Of a DNA stretch of 64,000 bases, positions 8,095 through 16,994 are shown in pieces (the first letter of the stretch is position 1; each line of letters opens with the position of its first letter). The notes beneath the pieces are model-generated. The model was not told the DNA's origin. It saw only the letters and a list, made by a program, of their open reading frames with translations, and did no database searches. The translations under genes were made by a program, and so were the position numbers. Origin of the DNA: Halopseudomonas sabulinigri (GTDB lineage Bacteria; Pseudomonadota; Gammaproteobacteria; Pseudomonadales; Pseudomonadaceae); the NCBI RefSeq assembly GCF_900105255.1, contig NZ_LT629763.1, positions 868,001-932,000 of the forward strand. Reading direction: 5' to 3'.

Positions 8095-8454
8095 ATGCAA
8101 TACATGCTGCTGTGCTGCATCGATGAAGCCCTGTGGGCTGCGCTCCCCGACGAGCAACGCCAGACGGTGATGAACGATTACGACAAACTGATTCAGGAGA
8201 TGGTCACCACCGGGCATTACCGTGGTGGCGGCAAGCTGCTGCCGACGCACGCTGCCACCACGCTGCGCAAGGAACAGGGCGAGTTGATCGTCACCGACGG
8301 CCCCTTTGCCGAAACCAAAGAACAGCTCGGCGGCTTTCACGTGATCGAGTGCGAACACCTGGACCAGGCGCTGGCTTTGGCCAAGCGCATCCCGCCATTG
8401 GCAGTGGGCGGCGTGGTTGAAGTACGGCCGCTCGACCCGGCCTATCAGCTGTAA
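8095..8454 (+). CDS. YCII/DGPF-domain protein, ECF42 partner
   Basis: A 119-residue protein with the diagnostic TDGPFAETKEQLGGF stretch of the YCII-related DGPF family and a closing LDPAYQL. DGPF proteins are soluble ferredoxin-like dimers of uncertain activity and are the genetic hallmark of ECF42 sigma factors. It starts after AGGAG and its stop codon overlaps the sigma factor start by one base (TAATG), which points to translational coupling with the next gene. Confidence 0.88.
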   Translation: MQYMLLCCIDEALWAALPDEQRQTVMNDYDKLIQEMVTTGHYRGGGKLLPTHAATTLRKEQGELIVTDGPFAETKEQLGGFHVIECEHLDQALALAKRIPPLAVGGVVEVRPLDPAYQL

Positions 8455-9719
8455 TGACCACGCCAACGCTGGATCAACTCTACCGCAGCGAGTACGGCAA
8501 GTTGCTGGCCGGCCTGATCCGCCGCAGCGGTAGTTTTGACCAGGCCGAAGATGCCTTGCAGACCGCCTTTGAGGCCGCCCTGCGGCAATGGCCCGGCGAT
8601 GGCCTGCCAGCCAACCCTGCGGCGTGGCTCAGCCGCACCGCGCAGCACAAACTGATTGATCAGCAGCGCCACCTGATCACGCAACGGGACAAGAGCGATG
8701 CCCTCGCCTTTCACCTGCACCAGTTGGCGCAAGATCAGGACGATCAGGATATACCGCAGGATAGCCTGCGGCTGATGTTCACCTGCTGCCATCCAGCCTT
8801 GCCGCAAACCAGCCAGGTGGCTCTGACGCTGCATACCCTGGGCGGCCTGAAAACCGACGAAATTGCCCGCGCCCTGCTGGTGCCGCTATCCACGCTGGCG
8901 CAACGCCTGGTGCGCGCCAAGAGCAAGATTCGCGATGCCGGCATTCCCTTTCAGATCCCCGCAGATGAGCAACTATCGGCGCGGCTGCGACCCGTCCTGA
9001 CGGTGCTGTATCTGATTTTCAACGAGGGCTACAGCGCCAGTTTCGGTACACAAATGGTGCGTAATGACCTTTGCCAGGAGGCCATCCGCCTGGCCAGCCT
9101 GCTGGTACGGCTGCTGCCCGCAGAGGCCGAAGCGCGCGGCTTGTTGGGCCTGATGCTGTTGCACGATGCGCGGCGCGCCACGCGCATCGACAGCCAGGGC
9201 GACCTGGTGTTGCTTGAGGATCAGGACCGCAGCCAATGGGACCAGCAACAGATCGAGCTTGGCTGCCGGCATACCAGCCGCGCTTTCCAGCAGGGCCGGC
9301 CTGGCGCCTATACCTTGCAGGCGGGCATCGCCGCGCTGCACGCCCAGGCGCCCAGCAGCGCAGCAACGGATTGGCGGCACATTGCCGCCCTCTACAGCCT
9401 GCTCTACCAGCAACAGCCAACGCCGATCATAGCCCTCAATCGGGCAGTGGCGATCGCCATGACCGATGGGCTCGAACAGGGCCTGGCACTACTCAAGCAC
9501 ATTCATCTGCCCAGCTATCACCTGCTGCCGGCGACCCGCGCCGACCTGTTGCGCCGTTTGGGTCGGCCGGCCGAGGCGGCCGACCAGTACCGTGCAGCAC
9601 TGGTACTGGTAAACAACCAGCTGGAGCAGCGCTTCCTCGCGCGGCGCCTGCAGGAAATGCAGTCGGCAATGGCGTTGTCGAATTCGCCCCTGCCCGATCG
9701 ACAAGCTTGTGCACCTTGA
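8454..9719 (+). CDS. ECF42-type RNA polymerase sigma factor with C-terminal extension
   Basis: A 421-residue protein, more than twice the usual ECF length. The N-terminal part holds sigma-2 (residues about 5-75, with the AEDALQTAFEAALRQWP core) and sigma-4 (about 105-165, with KTDEIARALLVPLSTLAQRLVRAK as the helix-turn-helix). The remaining 250 residues form the alpha-helical, TPR-like extension typical of ECF42, which replaces a separate anti-sigma factor. No anti-sigma gene is adjacent, in line with this class. ECF42 factors are known to drive their own DGPF operons. The trigger is unknown. Confidence 0.87.
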   Translation: MTTPTLDQLYRSEYGKLLAGLIRRSGSFDQAEDALQTAFEAALRQWPGDGLPANPAAWLSRTAQHKLIDQQRHLITQRDKSDALAFHLHQLAQDQDDQDIPQDSLRLMFTCCHPALPQTSQVALTLHTLGGLKTDEIARALLVPLSTLAQRLVRAKSKIRDAGIPFQIPADEQLSARLRPVLTVLYLIFNEGYSASFGTQMVRNDLCQEAIRLASLLVRLLPAEAEARGLLGLMLLHDARRATRIDSQGDLVLLEDQDRSQWDQQQIELGCRHTSRAFQQGRPGAYTLQAGIAALHAQAPSSAATDWRHIAALYSLLYQQQPTPIIALNRAVAIAMTDGLEQGLALLKHIHLPSYHLLPATRADLLRRLGRPAEAADQYRAALVLVNNQLEQRFLARRLQEMQSAMALSNSPLPDRQACAP

Positions 9720-9745
9720 TTGTTCAACCGCCCGAGGAGGCTGAT

Positions 9746-10102
9746 ATGTCTTATGTAGATGGATTTGTGGTTCCCGTACCCAAAGCCAGGATCGATGAAT
9801 ACATCCGCGTCGCCCAGATCGCCAAAACGGTCTGGATGGAGCACGGCGCACTGGAGTACGTCGAATGCGTTGGTGATGATGTGCCCGATGGGCAGCACAC
9901 TTCCTTCCCGATGAGCGTCAAGCTAGAGCCGGAAGAAATGGTGATATTTTCCTGGATTCGATACAGCTCACGCGAAGAGCGCGACCGCATAATAGCCCTG
10001 GTCATGGCCGACCCCAGGCTCGAAGGCCAGATGACGCCGGAGAACATGCCCTTTGATGGCAAGCGGCTGATCTTTGGTGGCTTCAAGGTGGTGATCGACT
10101 GA
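9746..10102 (+). CDS. DUF1428 family protein
   Basis: A 118-residue protein of the DUF1428 family (ferredoxin-like alpha/beta barrel related to YCII), recognised by the opening YVDGFVVPVPK and the late PFDGKRLIFGGFK. The start at 9746 is set by a GAGGAGG ribosome-binding site 5 bases upstream; the open frame extends further upstream only as overlap with the sigma factor. It lies 26 bases after the sigma factor and completes a four-gene ECF42 cluster. Catalytic role unknown. Confidence 0.86.
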   Translation: MSYVDGFVVPVPKARIDEYIRVAQIAKTVWMEHGALEYVECVGDDVPDGQHTSFPMSVKLEPEEMVIFSWIRYSSREERDRIIALVMADPRLEGQMTPENMPFDGKRLIFGGFKVVID

Positions 10103-10105
10103 ACG

Positions 10106-10136
10106 GCTGCCTGCCTGCGTTTCGCAGGCAGGCAGC
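10106..10136. terminator. Perfect hairpin between convergent DUF1428 and TonB-receptor genes
   Basis: A 14-bp perfect stem (GCTGCCTGCCTGCG, 10106-10119, with its complement 10123-10136) and a TTT loop, right after the DUF1428 stop. There is no U-tract on either strand, so intrinsic termination is uncertain; it may protect or process the 3' ends. Confidence 0.55.
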
Positions 10137-10192
10137 TGGCAATACCGCCTTAGCGGGCAACAGCCTATCGGGTTGCCACCTTAGACCTGCCG

Positions 10193-12661
10193 CTACCAGT
10201 TGTACTTGACCTGGGCAGTCACCACTCGACCGCCGTCGTAGAAACAGCCGGTACTGGAAATACAATAAGACACGTATTCTTTGTTCATTATGTTGTTGGC
10301 GCTCAACGACAGCTGCGCACCCTCGAGTGACTGGCTCAGCGCGCCCACGTCATAACTCAGCACCGCATCAAAGAGCGTGACGCTCGGCGATTCAAAGTTA
10401 TTGGCCACCTCACCGTACGACTTGCCGATATAGCGCACGCCACCGCCCAACCCGAGCCCGCGCAGCGCACTGCTCTGCACCACATAATTAAGCCAGGCGC
10501 TGCCCTGTTTATTAGGCACAAAAGGCTGTTCATTGCCTTCAACCGTCGGATTGCCATCTCGGGTGATTTCGCTGTCGGTCAGGGCGTAGGAAACGCTCGC
10601 ATCCAGCCCGCGGCGCAGAGCCATCTTGCCCTCCAGCTCCATACCGCGTACGCGCACCTCACCGGTTTGCGAGCGTACGTTGGTCAGCAGGTCGCGGGTG
10701 AGCACGTTCTGCTGCGTCAGATCATAAACAGACAACGTCCACAGACTGCTACCCGAGGCCGGTTGATAGCGCACGCCCAGCTCATACTGCTCGCCTTCGG
10801 TGGGCTTCAATGCGTTGCCGTCGGCGCCTACCCCGGCAGTCGGAGCGAATGACTGCGAATAGCTGGCATAGGGCGCAATCCCGTTAGCAAACTCATAAAC
10901 CAGGCCAAAACGACCAGTGAAAGCTTCGTCATCCTGATCCACTGTACTGCTGGTGCCCGCCAGCACATCAGTAGTTTTGCTGTCAGCCTTGGCGAGGTCA
11001 TACCGGCCGCCCAGATTGAAGGTCCAACCGGCCAGCTGCAGCTCTTCCTGTAGGTACAACCCAGCCTGGTAACGGTCCTGTTCGCGCCTGGTGGTCAACG
11101 GCGGTTTTACCGCATCGCCGCTGTACTCCAGCGTGCTCAGGTCGATCGGGCTGACGCTGGTGCCCTGGAAGTGCTCATCGTAGGTCGCGTCTTCGTGCTG
11201 ATAATCTGCGCCGATCAGCAGCGTATGCTCAGCCGACCCCGTCGCAAAGCGAGCGATAGCCTGATTGTCCACGGTGAAGGTGGTGGAGTCTTCCGGGAAG
11301 GCCCAGGCGTAACGCGCCAACACCGTCGGGCTGATCATACTGTAGGCTTGCACGCGCTGGGTGTAGGTATCCACACGCGAGGCGCGCAAGTTCTGGCGCA
11401 ACTGCCATACCTCGTTAAGCTGGTGCTCAAACTCCCAGCCAGCCATCATTTGCTCATTGCTGAAGCGATCAAAGCCCGGCTCACCGATAAATGTATCGGC
11501 GTCCAGTTTGCCGTAGGGGGAGCCACCATAGAGCGTGCCAACCGCAGGCAGCGCTGGCTGGGCACCACCGCCATCCGAGTCGATATTCTGATACTGCGCC
11601 AGCAGAGTCAGCTGCGTGTCATCACCAATCAGCCAGGTCAGCGAGGGAGCGATGAACTGGCGCTCCTCATTGAGGTAATCCACCCGCGAGTCACTTTCGC
11701 CCAACTGGCCGACCAGGCGATACAGCAGGTTGCCACTGTCAGTCAACGCGCCGCCCAGATCGAAACCCACTTGCTGCGCATCGTAGCTGCCGTACTCGGC
11801 ATAGACTTCCCGCACCGGGGCGACGCTGGGGCGCTTGCTGACCATATTGATCATGCCGCCGGGAGCATTCTGACCATAGAGCACCGAGGCAGGGCCCTTG
11901 AACACCTCTACCCGCTCCAACCCGTAGCTGGCAATTTTTGGCTGCGCGTAACCCAATACACCAAACGGCAGGCGCAAGCCATCGAGATAACGCCCCGGCG
12001 TAAAGCCGCGCACGGTGAACCAGTCATGCCGCACGTCGGCATTGCCATACTGACTGACCAGGCCCGGTGTGTACTGCAACGCCTGGGACACATTGTTGGC
12101 GCCGTGCTGCTGCAGCTCTTCGCGGGTCACCACGTTCACCGCCTGGGGTGTGCGTATCAGCGGCGTACCGGTTTTGGTACCGGCTGCTGAGGTGGTAGCC
12201 ACGATGCTACCGGCTGCCGCGCTCGGCAAGTGCACTGCGTGCTGCCCGGTGATGGTGAGCGGTGCCAGCAGCGCGGCATCCGTGCCAGCCGCGCTGAGCA
12301 CGTAAACCCGGCTGCCGTGCTGCTCAATGCTCAAGCCGCTCCCTTGCAACAAGCGGGCGAAGCCCTCAGTAACGCTGTATTCACCGCGCAGACCGGGCGA
12401 CTGACGCCCCTCAGTCAATGATGGCTTGAACTGCACTGTGACGCCCGCCTGGGCAGCAAAATCGGTTAGCGCATTGGCCAGTGTTCCCGCAGCAACCTGA
12501 TAACTGTTGCGCTGCGCGTCAACGCCGCCGGGCTGGGTCTGCACCTGAGCCTGAACTTGGGCCACGCTGGTGAGTAGCGACACGGCAATGATGGCTGCGC
12601 GCAGCGGCAGCCTGGCAAAGTGCGCTCCGGCGACCCGTTGGCGAGAAAAAGCATGCGTCAT
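10193..12661 (-). CDS. TonB-dependent siderophore receptor with N-terminal signalling (STN) domain
   Basis: An 822-residue outer-membrane receptor of the FpvA/FecA signalling type. A signal peptide (about 1-40, ending VQAQ) is followed by an STN/secretin-like domain (about 50-125, YQVAAGTLANALTDFAAQAGV), the plug (about 150-290, with VRGFTPGRYLDGLR and VEVFKGPASVLYGQ) and the beta-barrel ending in an aromatic residue (VKYNW). The STN domain passes the ligand-bound signal to the FecR-like protein encoded just upstream. The start at 12661 is set by an AGGAG site; the frame continues upstream without support. The siderophore cannot be named from sequence. Confidence 0.9.
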   Translation of the reverse strand: MTHAFSRQRVAGAHFARLPLRAAIIAVSLLTSVAQVQAQVQTQPGGVDAQRNSYQVAAGTLANALTDFAAQAGVTVQFKPSLTEGRQSPGLRGEYSVTEGFARLLQGSGLSIEQHGSRVYVLSAAGTDAALLAPLTITGQHAVHLPSAAAGSIVATTSAAGTKTGTPLIRTPQAVNVVTREELQQHGANNVSQALQYTPGLVSQYGNADVRHDWFTVRGFTPGRYLDGLRLPFGVLGYAQPKIASYGLERVEVFKGPASVLYGQNAPGGMINMVSKRPSVAPVREVYAEYGSYDAQQVGFDLGGALTDSGNLLYRLVGQLGESDSRVDYLNEERQFIAPSLTWLIGDDTQLTLLAQYQNIDSDGGGAQPALPAVGTLYGGSPYGKLDADTFIGEPGFDRFSNEQMMAGWEFEHQLNEVWQLRQNLRASRVDTYTQRVQAYSMISPTVLARYAWAFPEDSTTFTVDNQAIARFATGSAEHTLLIGADYQHEDATYDEHFQGTSVSPIDLSTLEYSGDAVKPPLTTRREQDRYQAGLYLQEELQLAGWTFNLGGRYDLAKADSKTTDVLAGTSSTVDQDDEAFTGRFGLVYEFANGIAPYASYSQSFAPTAGVGADGNALKPTEGEQYELGVRYQPASGSSLWTLSVYDLTQQNVLTRDLLTNVRSQTGEVRVRGMELEGKMALRRGLDASVSYALTDSEITRDGNPTVEGNEQPFVPNKQGSAWLNYVVQSSALRGLGLGGGVRYIGKSYGEVANNFESPSVTLFDAVLSYDVGALSQSLEGAQLSLSANNIMNKEYVSYCISSTGCFYDGGRVVTAQVKYNW

Positions 12662-12762
12662 TCCATAAACTCCTGAAGCTGAAATAGATGAGTTGTCTAT
12701 GGGAATGACACGCGAGTTGAAAAAAGGGGACACTCTTTTTGCCAAGTTGATGGGGCACGACC

Positions 12763-13758
12763 TCAGGCCGCAGTCAGCGACACCCAAAAGCGCGTGCGAT
12801 ACACCACCTGCACCGGCAGCGTGGCGGGCAAGGCAGCCAGCACCTGATCGGTGTTATCCAATTGAAATGCGCCGCTGATGCGCAGGTCGGCAATCGCCGG
12901 ATCACAGCGCAGCAAACCAGGGCGATAGCGCGCCAGCTCGTGGATAAACTCGCCGAGTGGCATCTGCTGGGCCACCAGCAACCCGCGCGCCCAATCAGCG
13001 CCATGGGGGTCCACCGGGCGCGGCAACTGCACCGCCTCGGCACTGAAGCTCAACTGCTGGCCAGCCTGAATCACCTGCCTTGCGCCAGCATTGGCCGGTT
13101 GTACCTCCACCGCGCCGTCGTAGACCTGCACGCGGGTAATGTCGTGATCGCGGCGTACCACAAAGCGCGTACCCAAGGCGCGAATACGCCCTTGTCGCGT
13201 CTGTACCCAGAACGGGCGGAAACTTTCATCCGCGCGCCGGGGATCGGCGCCGGTATCAATCAGCACCTCCCCGCGATGCAGGCGTATCAGCCGCTGCACT
13301 GCATCGAATTTAACGTCCAGCGCCGTGTCGGTATTGAGTTCCAGTTCAGTGCCATCGTTGAGCGACAGGCTGCGCCGCTCGCCAGTACGAGTGGCGTAAT
13401 CGGCCGTCCATTCGCGCCAGGCAGAATGTCGGTAGGCGACGTAAGACGCGGGTACAAAGGTCATCAGCAATACCAGCGCCTTGATCGCGCGCCGCCGTGA
13501 ACTGCTGGAGGCGTGCCCCAACACCGGCATCCCAAGCTGTGCCGGAATCAGCCCGAACTTGTCATTCACCAGCTGCGCGCGCTGCCAGGCGCGCTCATGC
13601 TCCTCACTACTGGCCCGCCAGCGTGCCAGCGCCGCTAGTGTCTGCGGGTTATGGCGTTCCTCGTGCAATCGCACCAGCCAGCCGGCCGCCTCACGCACCG
13701 CCGCGCGATCCAGCTTGTCGGTCTGATCCATCCCGTTCAGAGAGTAAGCATGATGCAT
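12763..13758 (-). CDS. FecR family anti-sigma factor / sigma regulator
   Basis: A 331-residue single-pass inner-membrane protein. The cytoplasmic N-terminus (about 15-60) carries the DUF4880-like anti-sigma region with the Trp-rich AAGWLVRLHEERHN and ARWRASSEEHERAWQR pattern. A TM segment follows at about 91-110, then a periplasmic FecR domain (about 120-220). It receives the signal from the receptor STN domain in the periplasm and controls the adjacent ECF sigma factor. The start at 13758 has a GGAGG 10 bases upstream and overlaps the sigma gene by 22 bases; an in-frame ATG at 13731 is a possible alternative. Confidence 0.88.
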   Translation of the reverse strand: MHHAYSLNGMDQTDKLDRAAVREAAGWLVRLHEERHNPQTLAALARWRASSEEHERAWQRAQLVNDKFGLIPAQLGMPVLGHASSSSRRRAIKALVLLMTFVPASYVAYRHSAWREWTADYATRTGERRSLSLNDGTELELNTDTALDVKFDAVQRLIRLHRGEVLIDTGADPRRADESFRPFWVQTRQGRIRALGTRFVVRRDHDITRVQVYDGAVEVQPANAGARQVIQAGQQLSFSAEAVQLPRPVDPHGADWARGLLVAQQMPLGEFIHELARYRPGLLRCDPAIADLRISGAFQLDNTDQVLAALPATLPVQVVYRTRFWVSLTAA

Positions 13759-14249
13759 TGTTCGTATGCCTCCGCCATGTAGCGTTTAACCGTGCGTACG
13801 CTGATGCCAAGCCGTTCGGCTATCTGCGCGTAGGTACAGCCTTCCAGCTGCGCCAACAAAAAGGCCTGCCGCACGCGCGGCGCCAGACCGTCCAGCATCG
13901 CGTCCACCTCATGCAGACTCTGCAGCAGGCTGGTTTGCACCTCCGGCGAGGGGACCTGCTGCGGCGGTAGCGCCGCCAGCGTCTCCAGCCAGGCCTGTTC
14001 CAGCGAGCGGCGACGGAAATGGTTCGAGACCAGGCGCCCCGCCACCGTGACCAGAAAGGCGCGCGGTTCTTGCAGCGGCTCTTCAGTCTGCAGCTCGCGG
14101 GAGCTGAGCACGCGCACAAAGGTATCCTGCGCCAGATCGGCAGCATCATGCAGGCAGCCCAGCTTGTAGCGCAGCCAACCAACCAGCCAGCGGTGGTGCT
14201 CAATATAGAGCGCGCCGCACTGCTGCCTTGCACTGTCGCTGGATGTCAT
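13737..14249 (-). CDS. FecI-like ECF sigma factor
   Basis: A 170-residue iron-starvation type ECF sigma factor. Region 2 is around residues 10-75 (ALYIEHHRWLVGWLRYKLG, AADLAQDTFVRVL) and region 4 around 110-165 (FLLAQLEGCTYAQIAERLGISVRTVKRYM). The start at 14249 has a GAGGGAG site; the frame continues upstream without a supported start. It is the first gene of the sigma/FecR/receptor unit and a Fur-box candidate sits 33 bases upstream. Expected behaviour is derepression by low iron and activation by the cognate siderophore, driving the receptor gene. Confidence 0.88.
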   Translation of the reverse strand: MTSSDSARQQCGALYIEHHRWLVGWLRYKLGCLHDAADLAQDTFVRVLSSRELQTEEPLQEPRAFLVTVAGRLVSNHFRRRSLEQAWLETLAALPPQQVPSPEVQTSLLQSLHEVDAMLDGLAPRVRQAFLLAQLEGCTYAQIAERLGISVRTVKRYMAEAYEQCIMLTL

Positions 14250-14281
14250 GAGCTCCCTCTCGTAAAGCGGATCAAAACAAT

Positions 14282-14300
14282 ATAAATGAGAATTGTTCGC
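14282..14300. promoter_or_regulatory. Fur-box candidate upstream of the FecI-like sigma gene
   Basis: Matches the 19-bp Fur consensus GATAATGAGAATCATTATC at 12 positions, including the unbroken ATGAGAAT core. Its place just upstream of a FecI-type gene is where Fur normally acts. Confidence 0.6.
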
Positions 14301-14472
14301 ATTGTAGGCAGTAAAAAGGCGCCGCGCAATCGCTGTCAAACAATAATGGGAATGGTTAAGCAAATGGCGGGACGGACGGCGACTGGCAAAGCTGGAATGG
14401 GGCAAGGCAGATCGCTAGAATACGCCGTTTTCAGCTACGGCTATCACCTGATGCCGCCCCGCGAGGTCATTG

Positions 14473-15804
14473 ATGTCCACCACCCAGTCTGCCCCTAAAG
14501 TCGGCTTCGTTTCCCTCGGCTGCCCCAAAGCCCTGGTCGACTCGGAACGCATTCTTACTCAGCTGCGCACCGAGGGTTATCAGGTGGTGCCCACCTATGA
14601 AGATGCCGACGTGGTGGTGGTCAACACCTGCGGCTTTATTGATACCGCCAAGGCTGAATCGCTGGATGCCATCGGCGAAGCCATCGCCGAAAACGGCCGC
14701 GTGATTGTCACCGGTTGCATGGGCGTGGAAGAAAGCGCTATTCGCGATGTACACCCCAGCGTGCTGGCCGTTACCGGTCCGCAGCAGTACGAGCAGGTGG
14801 TCAATGCCGTGCATGAGGTTGTACCACCGCGCGCCGATCACAACCCGCTGATCGACCTGGTACCGCCACAGGGCGTCAAGCTCACCCCGCGCCACTACGC
14901 GTACCTGAAGATTTCCGAAGGCTGCAACCACAGCTGCAGCTTCTGCATTATTCCCTCCATGCGCGGCAAGCTGGTCAGCCGCCCGGTAGGTGATGTATTG
15001 AGCGAAGCCGAGCGTCTGGCCAAGGCCGGCGTCAAGGAAGTGCTGGTTATTTCGCAGGACACCAGCGCCTATGGCGTCGACATCAAATACCGCACCGGTT
15101 TCTGGAATGGTCGCCCGGTCAAGTCGCGCATGACTGAAATGTGCGAAGCCTTGAGCGAGCTGGGCATCTGGGTACGTTTGCACTACGTCTACCCTTACCC
15201 GCACGTGGATGAGCTGATCCCGCTGATGGCCGCAGGCAAGATCCTGCCCTACCTCGACATTCCCTTCCAGCACGCCAGCCCCAAGGTGCTCAAGGCGATG
15301 AAGCGCCCGGCCTTTGAAGACAAGACCCTGGCGCGGATCAAGAACTGGCGCGAAATCTGCCCCGAGCTGACCATTCGCTCGACCTTTATCGTCGGCTTCC
15401 CGGGTGAAACCGAAGAAGACTTTCAGTACCTGCTCGACTGGCTGACCGAAGCGCAACTCGACCGCGTGGGCTGCTTCAAGTATTCGCCGGTAGAAGGCGC
15501 ACCGGCTAACGATCTGGGCCTGGACCCGGTACCGGAAGACGTGCAACAGGATCGCTGGGAGCGGTTCATGGCGCACCAGCAGGCCATTTCTACCGCACGT
15601 CTGCAGCAGAAAGTCGGCAAGACTATCCAAGTCATCATTGATGAAGTGGATGAAGAAGGCCCTATCGCTCGCTCCATGGCCGACGCGCCGGAAATCGATG
15701 GCAACGTGTATATCGATACCGACGAAGTGCTCAAGCCCGGCGACCTGGTCACCGTTACCGTCACCGACGCCGACGAATACGACCTCTGGGCGCACCTGGC
15801 CTAA
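14473..15804 (+). CDS. rimO: Ribosomal protein uS12 methylthiotransferase RimO
   Basis: A 443-residue radical-SAM enzyme that adds a methylthio group to the beta-carbon of an aspartate of ribosomal protein S12. The N-terminal UPF0004 domain has three cluster-binding cysteines (Cys17 in [12 protein letters not shown], Cys53 in VNTCGF, Cys82 in TGCMG). The radical-SAM motif CNHSCSFC gives Cys151, Cys155 and Cys158, and a TRAM domain closes the protein (about 375-443, [22 protein letters not shown]). The ATG at 14473, with GAGG upstream, replaces a TTG one codon earlier. Length matches the family. It appears monocistronic. Confidence 0.95.
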   Translation: MSTTQSAPKVGFVSLGCPKALVDSERILTQLRTEGYQVVPTYEDADVVVVNTCGFIDTAKAESLDAIGEAIAENGRVIVTGCMGVEESAIRDVHPSVLAVTGPQQYEQVVNAVHEVVPPRADHNPLIDLVPPQGVKLTPRHYAYLKISEGCNHSCSFCIIPSMRGKLVSRPVGDVLSEAERLAKAGVKEVLVISQDTSAYGVDIKYRTGFWNGRPVKSRMTEMCEALSELGIWVRLHYVYPYPHVDELIPLMAAGKILPYLDIPFQHASPKVLKAMKRPAFEDKTLARIKNWREICPELTIRSTFIVGFPGETEEDFQYLLDWLTEAQLDRVGCFKYSPVEGAPANDLGLDPVPEDVQQDRWERFMAHQQAISTARLQQKVGKTIQVIIDEVDEEGPIARSMADAPEIDGNVYIDTDEVLKPGDLVTVTVTDADEYDLWAHLA

Positions 15805-16115
15805 GCCAGCCGGCACCGCCTGCTTTCCACAGCAGGCAAGGCTAACCATATTCGGACAGGTCGAGCCTCATCTCGATCATCCGCCTCAACCGCACTACCG
15901 CTGGCCGGGATGGCTCCCGGCCATCCCCAGCATCCCATCGCTGCCCGGCACAGGTTGGTCATCTGTACCGCTCAGCTCGCGGCGTGCAGACGACCACGTT
16001 CACAGTCTGGCGCTGTGCCTGCACGCGAGCATTGAAAATCAGTACATGATGGCCGATCCTGTGACGCGCATAGCCGCACCGCACTAGATCAGGACAAGAA
16101 CAGGGAGGTCCGCTC
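15805..16115. other. Intergenic region after rimO with two stem-loops
   Basis: No supported gene. Two hairpins are visible: GCCTGCT/AGCAGGC (15818-15837) directly after rimO, and a 9-bp perfect stem TGGCCGGGA/TCCCGGCCA (15902-15923). Neither has a U-tract. The rest shows no recognised signal. Confidence 0.5.
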
Positions 16116-16490
16116 ATGAAGTGCTTCAACCACACCACCGATGACGCCATCGGCATCTGTAAAATCTGCGCCAAAGCGCTCTGCATGCCCTGCACCACCG
16201 ACACCGGCTCAGGCTTGGTCTGCTCCCAGAGCTGCGCCGCAGAACTCGCTGACCTCGATGAAATCATGCGCAAGAACAAAGTGCTTTTGGGCGTCGGCAG
16301 CGAACGCAAATCCATCCCCACCGGCCTGCTGATGTTCTTTTTCTTTGGCGTCATGTTTACCGGCTTCGGCCTGTATTTCGCGCTGGTGAAGGGCCGCGAT
16401 GACTACTTTCTGGTACTCATGGGCCTGGGATTTCTGGTCATCGGCGGGATCGGCTGGTGGCGCAACCGCAAGATCAATATAAGCTGCTGA
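16116..16490 (+). CDS. Cys-rich N-terminus plus two-TM membrane protein, unknown function
   Basis: A 124-residue protein. The first 40 residues contain Cys3, His6, Cys15, Cys18, Cys23, Cys26, Cys36 and Cys40, a spacing like a B-box type double zinc finger. Two hydrophobic segments follow (about 67-90 and 96-115), with the short linker VKGRDD between them and a basic C-terminus. The zinc-binding head is probably cytoplasmic. A GGGAGG site precedes the ATG. No function can be assigned; the next gene, a lipoprotein, is 76 bases away. Confidence 0.72.
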   Translation: MKCFNHTTDDAIGICKICAKALCMPCTTDTGSGLVCSQSCAAELADLDEIMRKNKVLLGVGSERKSIPTGLLMFFFFGVMFTGFGLYFALVKGRDDYFLVLMGLGFLVIGGIGWWRNRKINISC

Positions 16491-16566
16491 GCCGCCGGCG
16501 CCGCCAGCCGGACTGAAGGCCGGATGGTAGATCAGGTAGCCACTGCAACCCGACAAAGGATGTGAC

Positions 16567-16953
16567 ATGCACATGGACGTGTACAAATTACTGGCCTTCA
16601 TTACCCTCGGCATCGCCCTTGGCGGCTGCTCCGAAAACTCCGCCCCGGCCACCAGCACTGAGAGCAGTGCATCGCGTTTCCCTGCCCTGCCGACGTCTGC
16701 GGACGAGCGCGTCACGCTGAACGGCACAATGACTTTCTGGATGTACGAGGGCGACGGTGGCTGTTTCGGCAGTATCAGCGACGGTGTTCAGGCGGTAGAG
16801 CTGTGGGTCGATGTGGATAGCTGCGGGGAAGTAGAGTACCCGGAAAACGCCCCCGCCTCGGTTGCGGTGACCTACCGCTCAGACAATCAGTACGCGCCGG
16901 GCAAGCTGTACACCATTGTCAGCTTTAACGCGCCACCGGTTCTGGCGCAATAG
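16567..16953 (+). CDS. Hypothetical lipoprotein
   Basis: A 128-residue precursor with a lipoprotein signal (lipobox LGGC, Cys at residue 21) and a Ser/Thr/Ala-rich linker of about 20 residues. The small beta-rich domain has two cysteines (GGCFGS and DSCGEVEYP) likely to form a disulfide. Probable outer-membrane lipoprotein of unknown role. An AAAGGA site precedes the ATG. It converges on the HDOD gene across a large hairpin. Confidence 0.72.
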   Translation: MHMDVYKLLAFITLGIALGGCSENSAPATSTESSASRFPALPTSADERVTLNGTMTFWMYEGDGGCFGSISDGVQAVELWVDVDSCGEVEYPENAPASVAVTYRSDNQYAPGKLYTIVSFNAPPVLAQ

Positions 16954-16956
16954 CGC

Positions 16957-16990
16957 GCTGGCGGCGCAGCGCCGTTGCGGCGCTGCCAGC
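16957..16990. terminator. Bulged G+C-rich hairpin between convergent lipoprotein and HDOD genes
   Basis: Outer stem GCTGGC/GCCAGC and inner stem AGCGCCG/CGGCGCT around loop TTG, with a 5-nt bulge on the left. No U-tract on either strand. Confidence 0.45.
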
Positions 16991-16994
16991 CGGC

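Noticed and set aside
12662-12762. ECF-type (FecI-dependent) promoter in front of the STN receptor
   Set aside because: Candidate -35 and CGT elements could be drawn, but spacing did not fit convincingly, so no feature was called.
14467-15849. 460-codon minus-strand frame opposite rimO
   Set aside because: Mirror frame; rimO has all catalytic motifs in the other direction.
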